From Erigeron canadensis (taxonomy: Eukaryota > Streptophyta > Magnoliopsida > Asterales > Asteraceae), in contig NC_057769.1 in assembly GCF_010389155.1 (NCBI RefSeq), positions 30,814,735 through 30,878,734 on the forward strand: a stretch of 64,000 nt of DNA, in the 5' to 3' direction. Position 1 is the stretch's first letter. The number at the start of each line of letters is the position of its first letter. The notes beneath the pieces were generated by a model, which searched no databases, was not told where the DNA came from, and was given only the letters and a program-made list of their open reading frames with translations. The translations under genes and the position numbers were made by a program. Positions 48,046 to 58,727 of this stretch are shown piece by piece.

Positions 48046-50848
48046 TGTAACATCTCGTAATTTTTAAGGTAAATAAAAATAACCTCTATCGTAGTTTTGA
48101 CATTAAAATAATTTCTTAGATTTTTAATTTTGATAATAGGGTTAAATTAGTTGGAACCTTAGTGGCCAACGAGTATAATACTCTCAAAATTTTAAATAAG
48201 GGGTGGCTTAACCACAAAGTGCCAGACAATTGAAAAACTTCTTGACTCATACTCCACTTCCTTCTCTTCTTCATTCCATTACCATGTAGAATTCTTGAGA
48301 TATTGTTTCTATCATCAAATTCATCAAAATAATCCTTCCTTAAATCACTTAGATTCATAATCAATTATAAATCAAATTGTGAGGAGTGTGTGGTGTTATG
48401 ACTAAGAGTAAAGGAAGAGAAAGGGGATTTGCTCAATAGCTTAATTCGATAAACATTGAGGTAAGAAGTAGTGATTGTTATATTCTTGAAATTAGGGTTT
48501 GTCACAATTATCAGAAATTTGAGTTTATACCATTAGCAAATTTGGGGATTTTGGTTAGATGAAATTCAAGAAAAGGAAACCCTTGGAGTAGATAAATTGT
48601 TGAATATTGTTATTAATAAAGTCTTAAATCCTCATAGTCATCTTATCTGTGGGTGTTTGGCTAAAGTTGTTGATTTTATTGTTATTATTATTATTGAAAT
48701 GAAAGATGAGAATAATGATTGTATTATGATGAGTAATGTGATGAAAACATGGTGATTATTAAAATGATGAGTTTTTGTATGCAATGAGTTGAAGAAATGA
48801 TGAATTAGCCAAAACACTACAATGGGTGACTTGGTAGGGTTGAGTTAAGTTTGTATAGAAATTAACTTTGGCTAGAAGTCTTATGAGAATTTTGTATGAT
48901 TACAATAGGTGCTTGAAAGTGACTTTTGGATCATACTTTATTGTGGCTAAGGTAAGTATATTATACTTATATGTGACGTATTGTGAGGTTACATGATTTG
49001 GTAAACACATACTAAATCATGTTAACATCGATTGATCGATTAAATGATTGATTGAGATTGTTGAGAGTCCACGGTGTCGGGTGACGACTCGATGCATTTA
49101 GTGGCATTTATATGGATCCATATATGTTGTATTATGATTTGAATGATATGATGGTGCCACAATATGTATGCATATATTTATGATGTACTTACTAAGCAAT
49201 CGCTCACCGTTTAGTTGTTTATCCCTTTTTAGGCGAACCAAGCAATCCGGGAAAAACACCTTGTTGATTTAGCTTGTTGATCTCCGAAGTTTAATTTGAA
49301 GGTTGGATGATATTTTGTTAGTTACCAGTGTGGATTAGTAGTCACAATAACTCGGCTTTTGACCAATTTGCCCATTTTGTATGGTCAAAAATTGTGTCAT
49401 TATGTATGGGGTAAATGGTCTGGGAAGTATGTTTATTGAAATGAAGGATAAAGTACTTCATGCGTATGAAATGGTGTCATGGCTCGTTTTATCGTCCATG
49501 AGTCATATTTTTCACTTGTTGCAAAATGGTAAATCTAGAGATTTGAAATGAATGCATTCAGAGGCGGATCCAACATGGTAAGAGTGGGGGCTGATGAACC
49601 TAACCAAAGCAAGCCCAATAACTTATGATAATTTACTTATAATGACCCCAACCCAAAATTCAAAATGAACCCAGCCCAACTAAAAAAACCCATGTTTTTT
49701 GGTAAAACGAAAATTCCAGAATTGTAGAATCACTGTTGATTAATTAAGAAAGGACGTGGCCACGTGAGTGTATTACTGTCTTACCTCTTAGAATTTTACT
49801 CTGATGATTGAAAAAAAAAACGCTTTTGAAGTTTTAGTGAGAGTTTTCAATGATGCAAACTTGAATAACAACAAAAACAACAACTATCTCATTATTTCTC
49901 ATTGATTTTTAAAAGGTATTTCAAATCTCTAATTTTACTTACTATTAGATAAAATATAAATATTATAATGGTAAACCTTTATTTATGAGTTAATCTAAAT
50001 CCCCAATTTTAATTTAGTATTAGGTCGTCATACTCATTGCTTATTCAATTATGAATGTCATAATTATAATTTTTTTATTATTCAATTCTTGTTGAAAAGT
50101 TTGCACATTTGTTCATATTTATGTTACTATGATGCTAATTTTGTGTCATTTTTAGGCTGATTTTAGTGCTAGTTGTATGCTAATTATAAGCATGTTTTTG
50201 GCTATTTTGGTGCTAATTATATGTTGAATTTTGTGTTGTTTTTCCTGTTGATTTAAGGCTTTTTAGGCATCTTTTGGTGTCATTTGTATATTGATTTTGT
50301 TGTTGTTTGAAGGATTTTGGTGCTATTTTTATTGCTGATTTGAGGTTATTTAGGTAAAGTTGTTTGACTAAGAAAAATTTTGTTGCCCCCACCATCATAA
50401 TTTTCTGGATCTGCCACTGAATGCATTTTGTAAGTTGTTGGTTTTGAAATCTGATATGCTCTGAAATGTTTTAAGTGTTTAAGGTCAAATGTTTATGATA
50501 TGGTGAAGCTATTGTGTGCAGAAAAAGACGGATGCTTGCACAGCATCCGCCAAAGCATCTGCAAATTAGCACTTTAGCTTCCGCAGTTTGGGACGGATAT
50601 CCGCCAAAGCATCCGTCACTCGCTGTCCTCGATACACTTATTTTCCGAGCCTTCATTTGATCTTTTCGAATCTTGAAACTTGTAAACTAGTCTTATTACA
50701 TCATTTTGAGAATATTCCATTGGTCATTTCTTGAATTGGAGTATTTTGATTTTTGACGAAAAAAATTCCCATATTTTTCTAAGTATTGGATTGGTCAAAC
50801 ATAGTCAAATGGTTAAATTTTTACTAGAAGTAGAGTCGGGGTCTTTCA
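48046..50848 (+). mobile_element. Probable Ty3/gypsy solo LTR, with nested hAT
   Basis: Begins TGTAACATCTCGTAATTTTT, the usual start of plant chromovirus-type LTRs, and ends AGAGTCGGGGTCTTTCA. Flanks are CTCAA on the left and CTCAT on the right, a target duplication with one mismatch. The span minus the nested hAT (49551-50419) is about 1.9 kb. No gag or pol coding lies beside it, hence a solo LTR. It carries a repeated GCATCCGCCAAAGCATC / CATCCGTCACTC stretch near its 3' side. Confidence 0.55.
49559..50419. mobile_element. Non-autonomous hAT element nested in LTR
   Basis: An 861-bp element with ends CAGAGGCGGATCC and (reverse complement) CAGTGGCAGATCC, flanked by the 8-bp duplication AATGCATT at 49551-49558 and 50420-50427. 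The interior is AT-rich with no transposase. It is younger than the LTR it interrupts. Confidence 0.92.
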
Positions 50849-52199
50849 CTCATAACAATTCTTTCTGCTACCTCCAAGAGACAAACTTTTATCTTATCTT
50901 TTCTACTTTTCTACTATACAACTACGCTACAATTTTTATTCTCTTATTCAATTTCTGGTGACGATACACTTCACTTCATTACACTACACTCTACTCTCCA
51001 TTCATGCTGAAGCCTCTTGTCATCCGGGTTCCACGACATTAGGAAGTTCATTTTTCATGATTTGCATTTTTGCTTGTCTCATTAAAAAACAAAACATGAA
51101 AAACAAAATAAGCATTTTCAAATACCATGCATTTACCCCGTTACAACAAAACACAGTCAATTAAAGACAAATTGAAGCTTTAGCACCAATATATGTAGAC
51201 ATCTTGTATGTAGAGATAAATGTGATATTGTAGGAAAACCTACAAAAAATTTTCAAAGTTTCAACAAAACACGATTAGTCACAAAGAACTTTGACATAAT
51301 GTTTAATGTTAGATTATTTTGATTTCAATTCTTCATGTTTAAAGTAAGACAAAGGTATTTAAGTAGATAACAATATTTTGAAATTTCATATTAACATTTT
51401 TTTTTTGTTACTATTATTTTTGTTACTTGCATATTTTTATGTATTTCCATGGTTATAGTAGACTGCATTATATACTTATATAGTTAAGAAGAGTAAAATA
51501 TACATATGAAATTTGTATTAAGATACCCCACATGACAAATTATGAAAAACATACTTCTTTAGAGTGTATTTATTGATGGAATAAGAAATTGGAAAAGTAT
51601 TCAATTGATTTTGTTTCCAAAACCTTCCATATCTTTCATTTCTAAAAATCCGAGTGTGACCTCAAAATTCTAGTTGTAGAGTGTATTTGTTGTAAACAGC
51701 GTTTCAGAATCACTTCAATTTTTTGTCAGTTGTATAGTATATTATTATCTATTATCTATGCTATGATAAATTTTCACAATGACCCATTCAAATATTTATG
51801 AATCAATAGTCAAGCAATAGTATAAAATTGAATCTACAATTCATATTTACCGTAAAGAATTCCAAAAACTTTTATGTTTCTGGAAGGTAGTGGTTGTTTG
51901 TTGGGCTAATTTTGAATTTATTTTCCCTATGGCCTTCCCTATTGTTCTTTGTATATATTTGTTGTAATTTTCCTTTTCTGCATTTTTTAATCAATCAGGA
52001 CTAGTAACCAAAGACTTTCTAACTTAAAGTTATTTTAATAAACTACCAAATTACACAAGGTTATGGATTCAAGTATCTATTAGAACAGATGTGCAAATAT
52101 GTATAGTATCTGAAAATTTTCATTAATGGACTCTAACAGTTAACACATTAACATGAACATGAATTATTTTAGAATCCACAAATAAAAAAAACTCAAGAA
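50849..52199. other. AT-rich intergenic, no gene seen
   Basis: No supportable gene or RNA. Short open frames lack recognisable domains, and no clear element borders were found. Confidence 0.5.
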
Positions 52200-52390
52200 C
52201 CATTCTGGACCATACATTCTTTTTTTCTTTCTCTCTCTTCAATTAAATAATAAAATTCACCCAAATCATTCAAAATGTTTTATCTCACAAACCGTAAATC
52301 GTTAGACGAAACAAAAAGCATGTTCTCTTTCATTAGAGATCCAATTCGAAACTCCATGGAAACGTTTCCACATATGAAACACATATGAAA
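52200..52390 (+). repeat. Partial copy of the Helitron-like module
   Basis: Shares, in order, TCATTCAAAAT, TTTTATCTCACAAACCGTA and TCTTTCATTAGAGAT with the segment at 53560-53740. It is truncated before the CCCGTACGGCTAAGACATT part. Confidence 0.5.
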
Positions 52391-53214
52391 CGTTCTGTTG
52401 AATTTTCTATAGATACCAAAATGTTTCTTTGAAGTTTCCATACAGTTTCTAATTAATATCAAGGTTTTAATGGACTTTTCTATTCCCCAAACCCAAACAG
52501 GTTATATTATATACAATTTGATCAACATTAAAAAAAAATTATTCCAAAACCAATTATTAAACACTAAACATACAATGAGTGATCACTGATCAAACATGTA
52601 TTATACAATTATACATATATCATTATACATAATCTCTCAAGTTAAGTCTCTCTCTTTAAAAAAAATTGATATAATTTATATTTGTATATTATTTATTGTC
52701 GTACTCGTATCCTGGATTTTGTAGTTTTACCGTTCCCGTATCGTTCTCGTACCCTTTTGCCGTACCCGTTTCGGTGCTACATAGGTCCAAATTAACTATG
52801 TACAAATGAGTTTATTTATAGTAACCTTCAAATGAATTCAATGTTTAAGGTGCGTAAAGCGAAATACCAATTATCAAAATTAAAGAAAATTAAAACATCT
52901 AAGAAATTTCAGCTAAAAAAATTACCTAAAATACAATAAATTCTTAACTTTAATATTCATATACATAAAATCACCCTGGAGGTTTGAAGTTTCGGACTGG
53001 AAAGTGGAAATTCACTTTGGGAAATGGATCTGGGCTGAACCAAATTTGATAGAAGTTGGGCTGAAAAGTTATTTTTAACAAATAGGGCCCTGTCATATAG
53101 TCATATAGTATGACTTTATCACAATATGTTAATTTTATCACGTCATGCAATGCAAGAGAGGTTTACTACCACTTATCTTTATCTTTACTTCTTATACCTG
53201 CTATATGGAGTGTT
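52391..53214. other. Intergenic, no gene seen
   Basis: AT-rich DNA with a run of degenerate CGTACCCGT/CGTATC words at about 52700-52775 (for example TTGCCGTACCCGTTTC). It is probably a repeat fragment, which I did not identify further. Confidence 0.45.
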
Positions 53215-53420
53215 TCTTTAAACCTGGTATGGAGGGCTCGGGAGAGCTTACTCCAAGGTCTCGAGTTCGAGCCTTAATAGATTCTCCTCGACGGTATTTT
53301 CCAATTAAAGAGGTGGTATGGTGAGAAAGACTATTTAATATCCGCTTAGTGCGGGACCCTTTCGTTGTAAAATTAGCACACATCATACGTGTCTGAGGTA
53401 AAATTCACTTGTCAAAAAAA
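53215..53420 (+). mobile_element. tRNA-derived SINE-like element
   Basis: Contains a B-box-like GGTCTCGAGTTCGAGCC preceded by an A-box-like region, and a body with CTTAGTGCGGGACCC and TCGTTGTAAAATTAGC related to the element at 15945-16190. It ends in an A-rich tail near 53417. Borders are approximate. Confidence 0.5.
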
Positions 53421-53559
53421 ATATATAACAAAGGATTTCTAAGTCTTAAATTACAACTTTGAACTTCCTAAATTACTTTTTTTTATTTACTAATTTAAAC
53501 ATTATTACCTAATATACCCATCATACCCTTAAATCTCTACCACTCATTGTCTTATCTCT

Positions 53560-54600
53560 TCTCAAATCTCAACCACTCATTTTTTTTTCTCTCCTCCTTA
53601 AACCATTCTATTCATCTAAGTCATTCAAAATCTTTTATCTCAAACACCGTATATCGATAAATTATTAAAATTATACGGGTGTTCTTAAATTTTCATACTC
53701 TTTCATTAGAGATGTCATTCGATATACATATACTTTCGACCAGTGGCGGATCTAGGAAATATATTTATAGGGGGCAAAAATTTTTCGTAGCGGTCAAATG
53801 ACAAATATACACAGACATGATATTTAACGAGAAAAAAAAACGATAAGCTGCTACATTAAAATAGATACAACAAAAATAACAAAAAATAGCTTAGTGTTTT
53901 GTTATTAATGGAAAAAATATCAAGTAGAATTAAAACCACAATTCAATAATTCAAAATTTATAAACTTAATATGACTAATATAGTTCATCTTTAACGAATT
54001 AATAACGCACCTACGACAACAAAAGTTATATACTCGGAAGCGAATTTAGTTGTTCCTCATAAAAGTAAACATGGAATAGAATAAATTAAAAATTATTCTT
54101 ATGATGGTAGTTGAAAAAAAAAACAAAGTTCATCAAGACTTAATGATATGAAAAGAAGCTTACCAAGACTTCAAAGGGGCAGCTTGTAGTTTTATTGCAT
54201 CTCACATCAATGCATAAGAGAAGCTCACCATGATTCAAATATTATAAGAATTTAAAGCATTAAATTGTTAACCTTTCACCCAAAAGTTTAAAAGAAGTCG
54301 AGGGCCATAAGAATTTAAGGCGGGGGCATAATAACAATTTGGGCTTAAAAGGTGAAACAAACCATTAGAGAATCAGTCATATATAGTTAGTTCATGAGAA
54401 GTTATTGGGGGCATTACCCCCCATAGATTACAAGGTACATCCTCCCCTGCTTTCGACCAATTTTCAAATCTAATGGCGGAGTCCGTACGGCTAAGACATT
54501 TGACTATCACACTCTATGAGTTATCACCTTCTATGACCTATCACCCCCACCATGTCACCGCCGCAACGCATAAATACTTTCTCTCATTTTTAACAAGAGG
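53560..54600 (+). mobile_element. Helitron-like repeat split by a hAT insertion
   Basis: The left part reads TTTTATCTCAAACACCGT, TCTTTCATTAGAGATGTCAT and CGATATAC. After the hAT at 53741-54449 the right part continues with CCGTACGGCTAAGACATTTG, CTATGACCTATCACCCCC and CACCGCCGCAACGC. The uninterrupted copy at 25835-25975 shows the original order. No terminal CTAG is preserved. Confidence 0.6.
53741..54449. mobile_element. Non-autonomous hAT element in Helitron-like repeat
   Basis: A 709-bp element with ends CAGTGGCGGATCTAGG and (reverse complement) CAGGGGAGGATGTACC, flanked by the 8-bp duplication CTTTCGAC at 53733-53740 and 54450-54457. G-rich words (TAGGGGGCAAAAA; GGGGGGTAATGCCCCC) lie inside the ends. 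No transposase. The paralogous empty site near 25850 has a single CTTTCGAC. Confidence 0.92.
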
Positions 54601-55222
54601 GCCTTGTCATGTATATATAGTTTTCTCAAGCCGACTCGAACCTGGTTTGGTCAACAAGCTAGAAACCGGATTTGACTAAACTCGAACCGGTTTGAAACAG
54701 GGTCTTGGTCAAAACTGGGGCTGTTTTTTTTACCCAAAATCGAACCCAAGCCGATCTTTGAACCCGGTATCTACCCAAAGCTGGTAATTGGGTTTTCCAA
54801 AACCCGAACTGATTTTTGGTCAAATCTGGATATGACCGGGTTTGGTTTTGGTTTTTATAAATCGGTTTATATGTGCACCACTAACTACCCGTAACAGGGA
54901 TAGCAATCCAATTCTGGAGCTTATCTGTACACTGTATTACACAATAGGATTTGAGTTTTAGCCTTAAATATGAACTTTAAGAACATGTATATACTTCGTA
55001 TTATTATATTTTTACTATCCAATAAACATAATTTTAATTTTTTAATCAATTATTTTCATCTCTAAATAATCCACCAACATAAAAAATCAAAATTAGAGTA
55101 TTCATTTGTTAAATAACTTAAAGCCGGCAGAAGCTGGCAGCCAGTCATCATCATTCCTAGTTGTATTTACAATTTGAATTATATAAGTTTATGAATTTTC
55201 ATTTAAATTTAGATGTTTTTAT
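54601..55222. other. Intergenic, no gene seen
   Basis: Contains repeated words of the type AACCCGAAC and AAACCGG at about 54640-54880, a low-complexity style often seen in transposon remnants. No gene was recognised. Confidence 0.4.
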
Positions 55223-55470
55223 AAGACTAGCACGGTACCCGCGTAATGCAGTGGTGGTCGTGGCGGCGACAGTGTGGTGGTGGGAGCGACTGTTGGTGGT
55301 GGCGGGAGCGTTAAGTGGTGTACATGATTGATGTAAAAGTAATTGAATTAAGAGGTTAATGAAGATATTTTAAAAGATAAATAACTGGTAATGTAATTTA
55401 ATCATTAATGTTACTTTAGATAATTTCCCATGTAAGATTTAAAGAGAAAGCTGTTTTTTTTATTAGATGA
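55223..55470 (-). mobile_element. Divergent Helitron-like end with GGTG-rich body
   Basis: Plus-strand start ACTAGCACGGTACCCGCG then TAATGCAGTGGTGGTCG and a G-rich run, then AT-rich DNA with TTTTAAAAGATAAATAACTG. On the minus strand this ends CTGC-ATTAC-GCGG (one mismatch in the hairpin), GTACCGTG and CTAG. It is a Helitron-type 3' end related to 15640, 18255 (inverted) and 58527. Confidence 0.55.
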
Positions 55471-56119
55471 TATAAAAGTATAGATTAGGTGTATAAGGGA
55501 TTTAGGATTAAGAACTAGGTATATTTTAGGTATAAAAAGTGTTGAATTTCCTAAAATAGGATATTTTAGGTATAAAGGGTTATAGATATAGATTATGAAT
55601 ATACTCATTACATTTCAAACCTTGTTTCATTTAGTATATATCGTACAATATTACTTTACTTTATAGGGTTTTGCTAATAACAAATTAACAACCCATATAG
55701 TGATGCCGTTAACGTGTATAAAATAGTTATACCTTTAACATAAAATTTAGATAGTAAACTTTTGATATGAAAGATGATATAGGTATGTAGCATTTTTGCT
55801 ACTCGGCTACTCTGTATCATAATGAGACAATTGACTACTCTTTCTTTTACAAAAAATATAACTCACTAGATCATATAATCATGATGACCTATTGTGTTTC
55901 AATGGCTAATCCATCATTTGACTTTTGTTAATGATCCTGTATTTCCACTTAAATGGTGGAAAACTTCTATTTATGGTCATGATGGAAAGTTTCTATTTAC
56001 AGACCATCATTAAGAACTTGCATTATTGGTGAACTATAGTTTTTGCCACTTGATCTTGTCAAATTTTTAGTTGAGTACCCATTGATGACTAACAAACATA
56101 TATAGTACATTCCATCTCC
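55471..56119. other. Upstream of the peptide gene, no gene seen
   Basis: AT-rich intergenic DNA that includes the presumed promoter of the small secreted-peptide gene at 56195. Nothing else was recognised. Confidence 0.45.
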
Positions 56120-56127
56120 CTATAAAA
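56120..56127 (+). promoter_or_regulatory. TATA box of the peptide gene
   Basis: CTATAAAA, 68 bases before the annotated ATG at 56195. This predicts a short 5' leader of about 40 bases. Confidence 0.6.
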
Positions 56128-56194
56128 AGCAACATTAATTTCTACATCTTCTATATCATCCATAGCCAATTAACTTAATTATAGCTCTTATGAA

Positions 56195-56509
56195 ATGAGG
56201 TTTTTTGTGGTTACTCTCCTAGTGGTGTTAGTGGCGGTGAACACAGCTTCTTGCTTGGTACAAGAATACCACCGCAAAAGCTTGAAGGGAGGAATGGTTC
56301 AAGAGATGCACCAACGAAAGCTCAAAGAAACCATGGAAAGCACCATCAACAATCACCACTACATTCCCCGACAGGACTTTGGAAACGGTGGTGACTCCCC
56401 TGCCGAGGCAAGCCGCCTAGAGAACCACCATTACATTCCTAGGCAGGACTTCAATAATAATGGTGGTTCTACGGGAAATGACAATAGTGAGAATGAGATG
56501 AAGCCATGA
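56195..56509 (+). CDS. Small secreted-peptide precursor, duplicated motif
   Basis: A 104-aa single-exon protein. Residues 1 to about 20 form a strong signal peptide (hydrophobic core VVTLLVVLVAV, then NTASC). The rest is hydrophilic, basic up to about residue 45 and Asn/Gly/Glu-rich at the end. Residues 53-62 and 77-86 are the same ten residues, NHHYIPRQDF, each preceded by a short acidic or polar stretch and followed by Gly/Asn. Basic residues occur before the first copy (QRKLKE) and Arg74 before the second. Two identical conserved islands behind a signal peptide are typical of plant precursors that are cut to release short signalling peptides. I do not recognise the family and assign no receptor. 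The gene has its own TATA box; a two-codon upstream frame overlaps the start. It could instead be a structural secreted protein. Confidence 0.8.
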   Translation: MRFFVVTLLVVLVAVNTASCLVQEYHRKSLKGGMVQEMHQRKLKETMESTINNHHYIPRQDFGNGGDSPAEASRLENHHYIPRQDFNNNGGSTGNDNSENEMKP

Positions 56510-57087
56510 ATATATGTAATTCATATCACTAGTTTGTATGTCTCTCTTATTATGAGGTTATCTAGCAGTATAATTTCATGTTTAATTATAAGATTATATA
56601 TCTATAGGGTATGTTGTCGTGAAATTAGTAACATATATAGATTAGGAACCGCATACGTAGTAGTGTTTAATTCGATCGGTTAATGGTTGTAACATACTAT
56701 AAATAAGATACCAGAGGGCTGATCAAATCAGTACTATACTAAGGTTGTTGTATGACTTGTTATGAATAGAATTTATTTCGTTACTTGGGACTTAGTATAA
56801 CTTTGGCTATTTAATCTTAATCTTAATTTTAATCTTAATCTTAATTTTAATATTAATATTAATATATACTATAAGACAGTTGAACAACTGACTTATTAAC
56901 CAATCAAATTGCTCAATTTCATCAAATTAAGTTTCGCTTATGTCATTATTTAATTTAACTATAAATTAAAAATTCTAATAATCATTATCCAAATATATTA
57001 ATTTATTAGTATTTAAATTAATTTGTAGAAAAAATCTCATTAATTTACACTTTTTTATTTTCCATCAATAATTTACGCTTTTTAACT
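56510..57087. other. 3' flank, no gene seen
   Basis: Probable 3' untranslated region of the peptide gene followed by AT-rich DNA with a TAATCT/TTAATT simple repeat at about 56813-56870. Confidence 0.5.
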
Positions 57088-57335
57088 CTGAATACTTAAT
57101 TTATATTTATTTTGATTTTTTAAGTCTTTTTCTTCCAACTTTGACCGTAAATATTTTTGTTTATGTTATATAACACTTGATATAACATATATGAATTGAT
57201 TAGTTTTAAATGTACTTTTTATTGATATAACTTTCATCAATTAATATATAACACAAACAAAGAAATTTACGGTCAAAGTTGGAAGAAAAATACTTGACCA
57301 GTCAAAATTGGACAATTAAAATGGGACGGAAGGAG
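57088..57335. mobile_element. Stowaway-like MITE, copy B
   Basis: About 250 bp folding back on itself: CTTCCAACTTTGACCGTAAA on the left pairs with TTTACGGTCAAAGTTGGAAG on the right. The right end AAATGGGACGGAAGGAG followed by TA is a typical Stowaway terminus; the left tip is eroded. Same family as 44523-44774. Confidence 0.65.
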
Positions 57336-57808
57336 TAGTATTTATATTAATACTTGTAGAAAAAGTCTTAATTGTTATCAAATAATATGAAAACAATCAT
57401 AATTATTATCTAATTTATCATAGGACATGTGATTGGAAATAAACCTATTCATGTTATGGGCCCGCATCATGATCAAATACCTATACTTGAATGTCAAGTA
57501 CATGATCACAAGTATGTATATATATTTTAATTCTTAATTATATTTTAAAATAATATCACATTATAAGTACAATTGGTTTTAAAAAATTATATAATAGAGA
57601 AATTATTGTAGCATGTGGCCATGTGCCCTGTGAAATGACTACGGAAAACGGTTTCATCAATATGTCTCAGCTAATAATAACAGTGACGAACCTGTGATTA
57701 TTGTACTACAACGTGCAAAGTATAACACTTGGAACCATATATCTTTAAAATTACAAGCTATTATGATTTAAATGTATAAACTTCTAATATTGATAATATC
57801 GTAACTCT
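57336..57808. other. AT-rich, probable Helitron body
   Basis: No gene seen. It lies directly left of the Helitron 3' end at 57809-57842 and may belong to that element. Confidence 0.4.
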
Positions 57809-57842
57809 CGTATCCAGTATTGGATACGGGTCTAAAATCTAG
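57809..57842 (+). mobile_element. Helitron 3' terminus
   Basis: The hairpin CGTATCC-AGTATT-GGATACG is perfect over seven pairs and is followed by GGTCTAAAAT and CTAG, with T next. Clean Helitron 3' end. Confidence 0.75.
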
Positions 57843-58526
57843 TAGAAAACTAAATGAACAAACAAATGGCAGATTAAACACATATAATTAATCCAATTCT
57901 CACCTCGAGCTCATAAATGATGATTAAGAAGAAAAAAAAAATTAGTCATAACAATGAAATCAGAGGCTTTATATAGCATGCATTCGAGAGTAATATATAT
58001 TGCTAATAATTTTAGGCGAGCACTCGAGCTCAAACACTATTACGATAAGAATGGTCGTACCATATATATGCCTCACATCCAAGTATTTTCCACTATTCTT
58101 CAGCTTCGCACCTCGGGTTGGTATGTTGGTATCAACAGAGAGATTCACTATCAATACAGTATTTCCTGATTTCTATTCTTATGTTGCTGCCTTTTTCGTT
58201 TGGTTCCAGATTGTACAAAATTAAAAACTTAATTATGGATTTAAGGGTATTTGAAGGATTAGTCAGGCTAACTATTTTTTTAAAAATGGGCCTAAATGAA
58301 CCCAATGACTAAAATAACGCTACAGGAGTTTGATACCCCTTCCATTTTCATGTCGTGGCCCATCTCTAGCTTGGCTCAATGTAGTGGTTGGCGGCTGCTC
58401 CAGTAGTGGATATGATGTAATCGGGCTCGCATATGGTATGTGGGTATCACCTGATTTGAAATTTTGAACAACCAATTATTTTTTTATTTTATTTTTGAAA
58501 GATATGGATAATCCTAGAATATCAAC
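57843..58526. other. Intergenic, no gene seen
   Basis: Overlapping short frames at about 57954-58312 have no recognisable domain and no consistent protein, so no gene is called. Confidence 0.45.
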
Positions 58527-58727
58527 TAGCATTGTACCCGTGCAATGTAGCGGCGTTGACGGCGACGGTGGTTTAGTGGTGTCGGTGACGGGTGGTGATC
58601 GATGACATCGACAATTGGCGTCAAGTGGTCTAACCGTGTAAGTTAATACAATGGTGATAGTGATATTTTAGAAGATAAGGGTTTAAAGTGTAAATTAATT
58701 CATTAAGGGTAATTTTTAGTAATATCT
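58527..58727 (-). mobile_element. Divergent Helitron-like end with GGTG-rich body
   Basis: Plus-strand start ACTAGCATTGTACCCGTGC, then a G-rich run with GGCGACGGTGG and GTGACGGGTGGTG, then AT-rich DNA. Related to the copies at 15640 and 55223. The hairpin is degraded. Confidence 0.5.

Noticed and set aside
57954..58312. Several overlapping short frames on both strands
   Set aside because: None has a domain, signal or conserved splice context; overlapping in different frames indicates chance.
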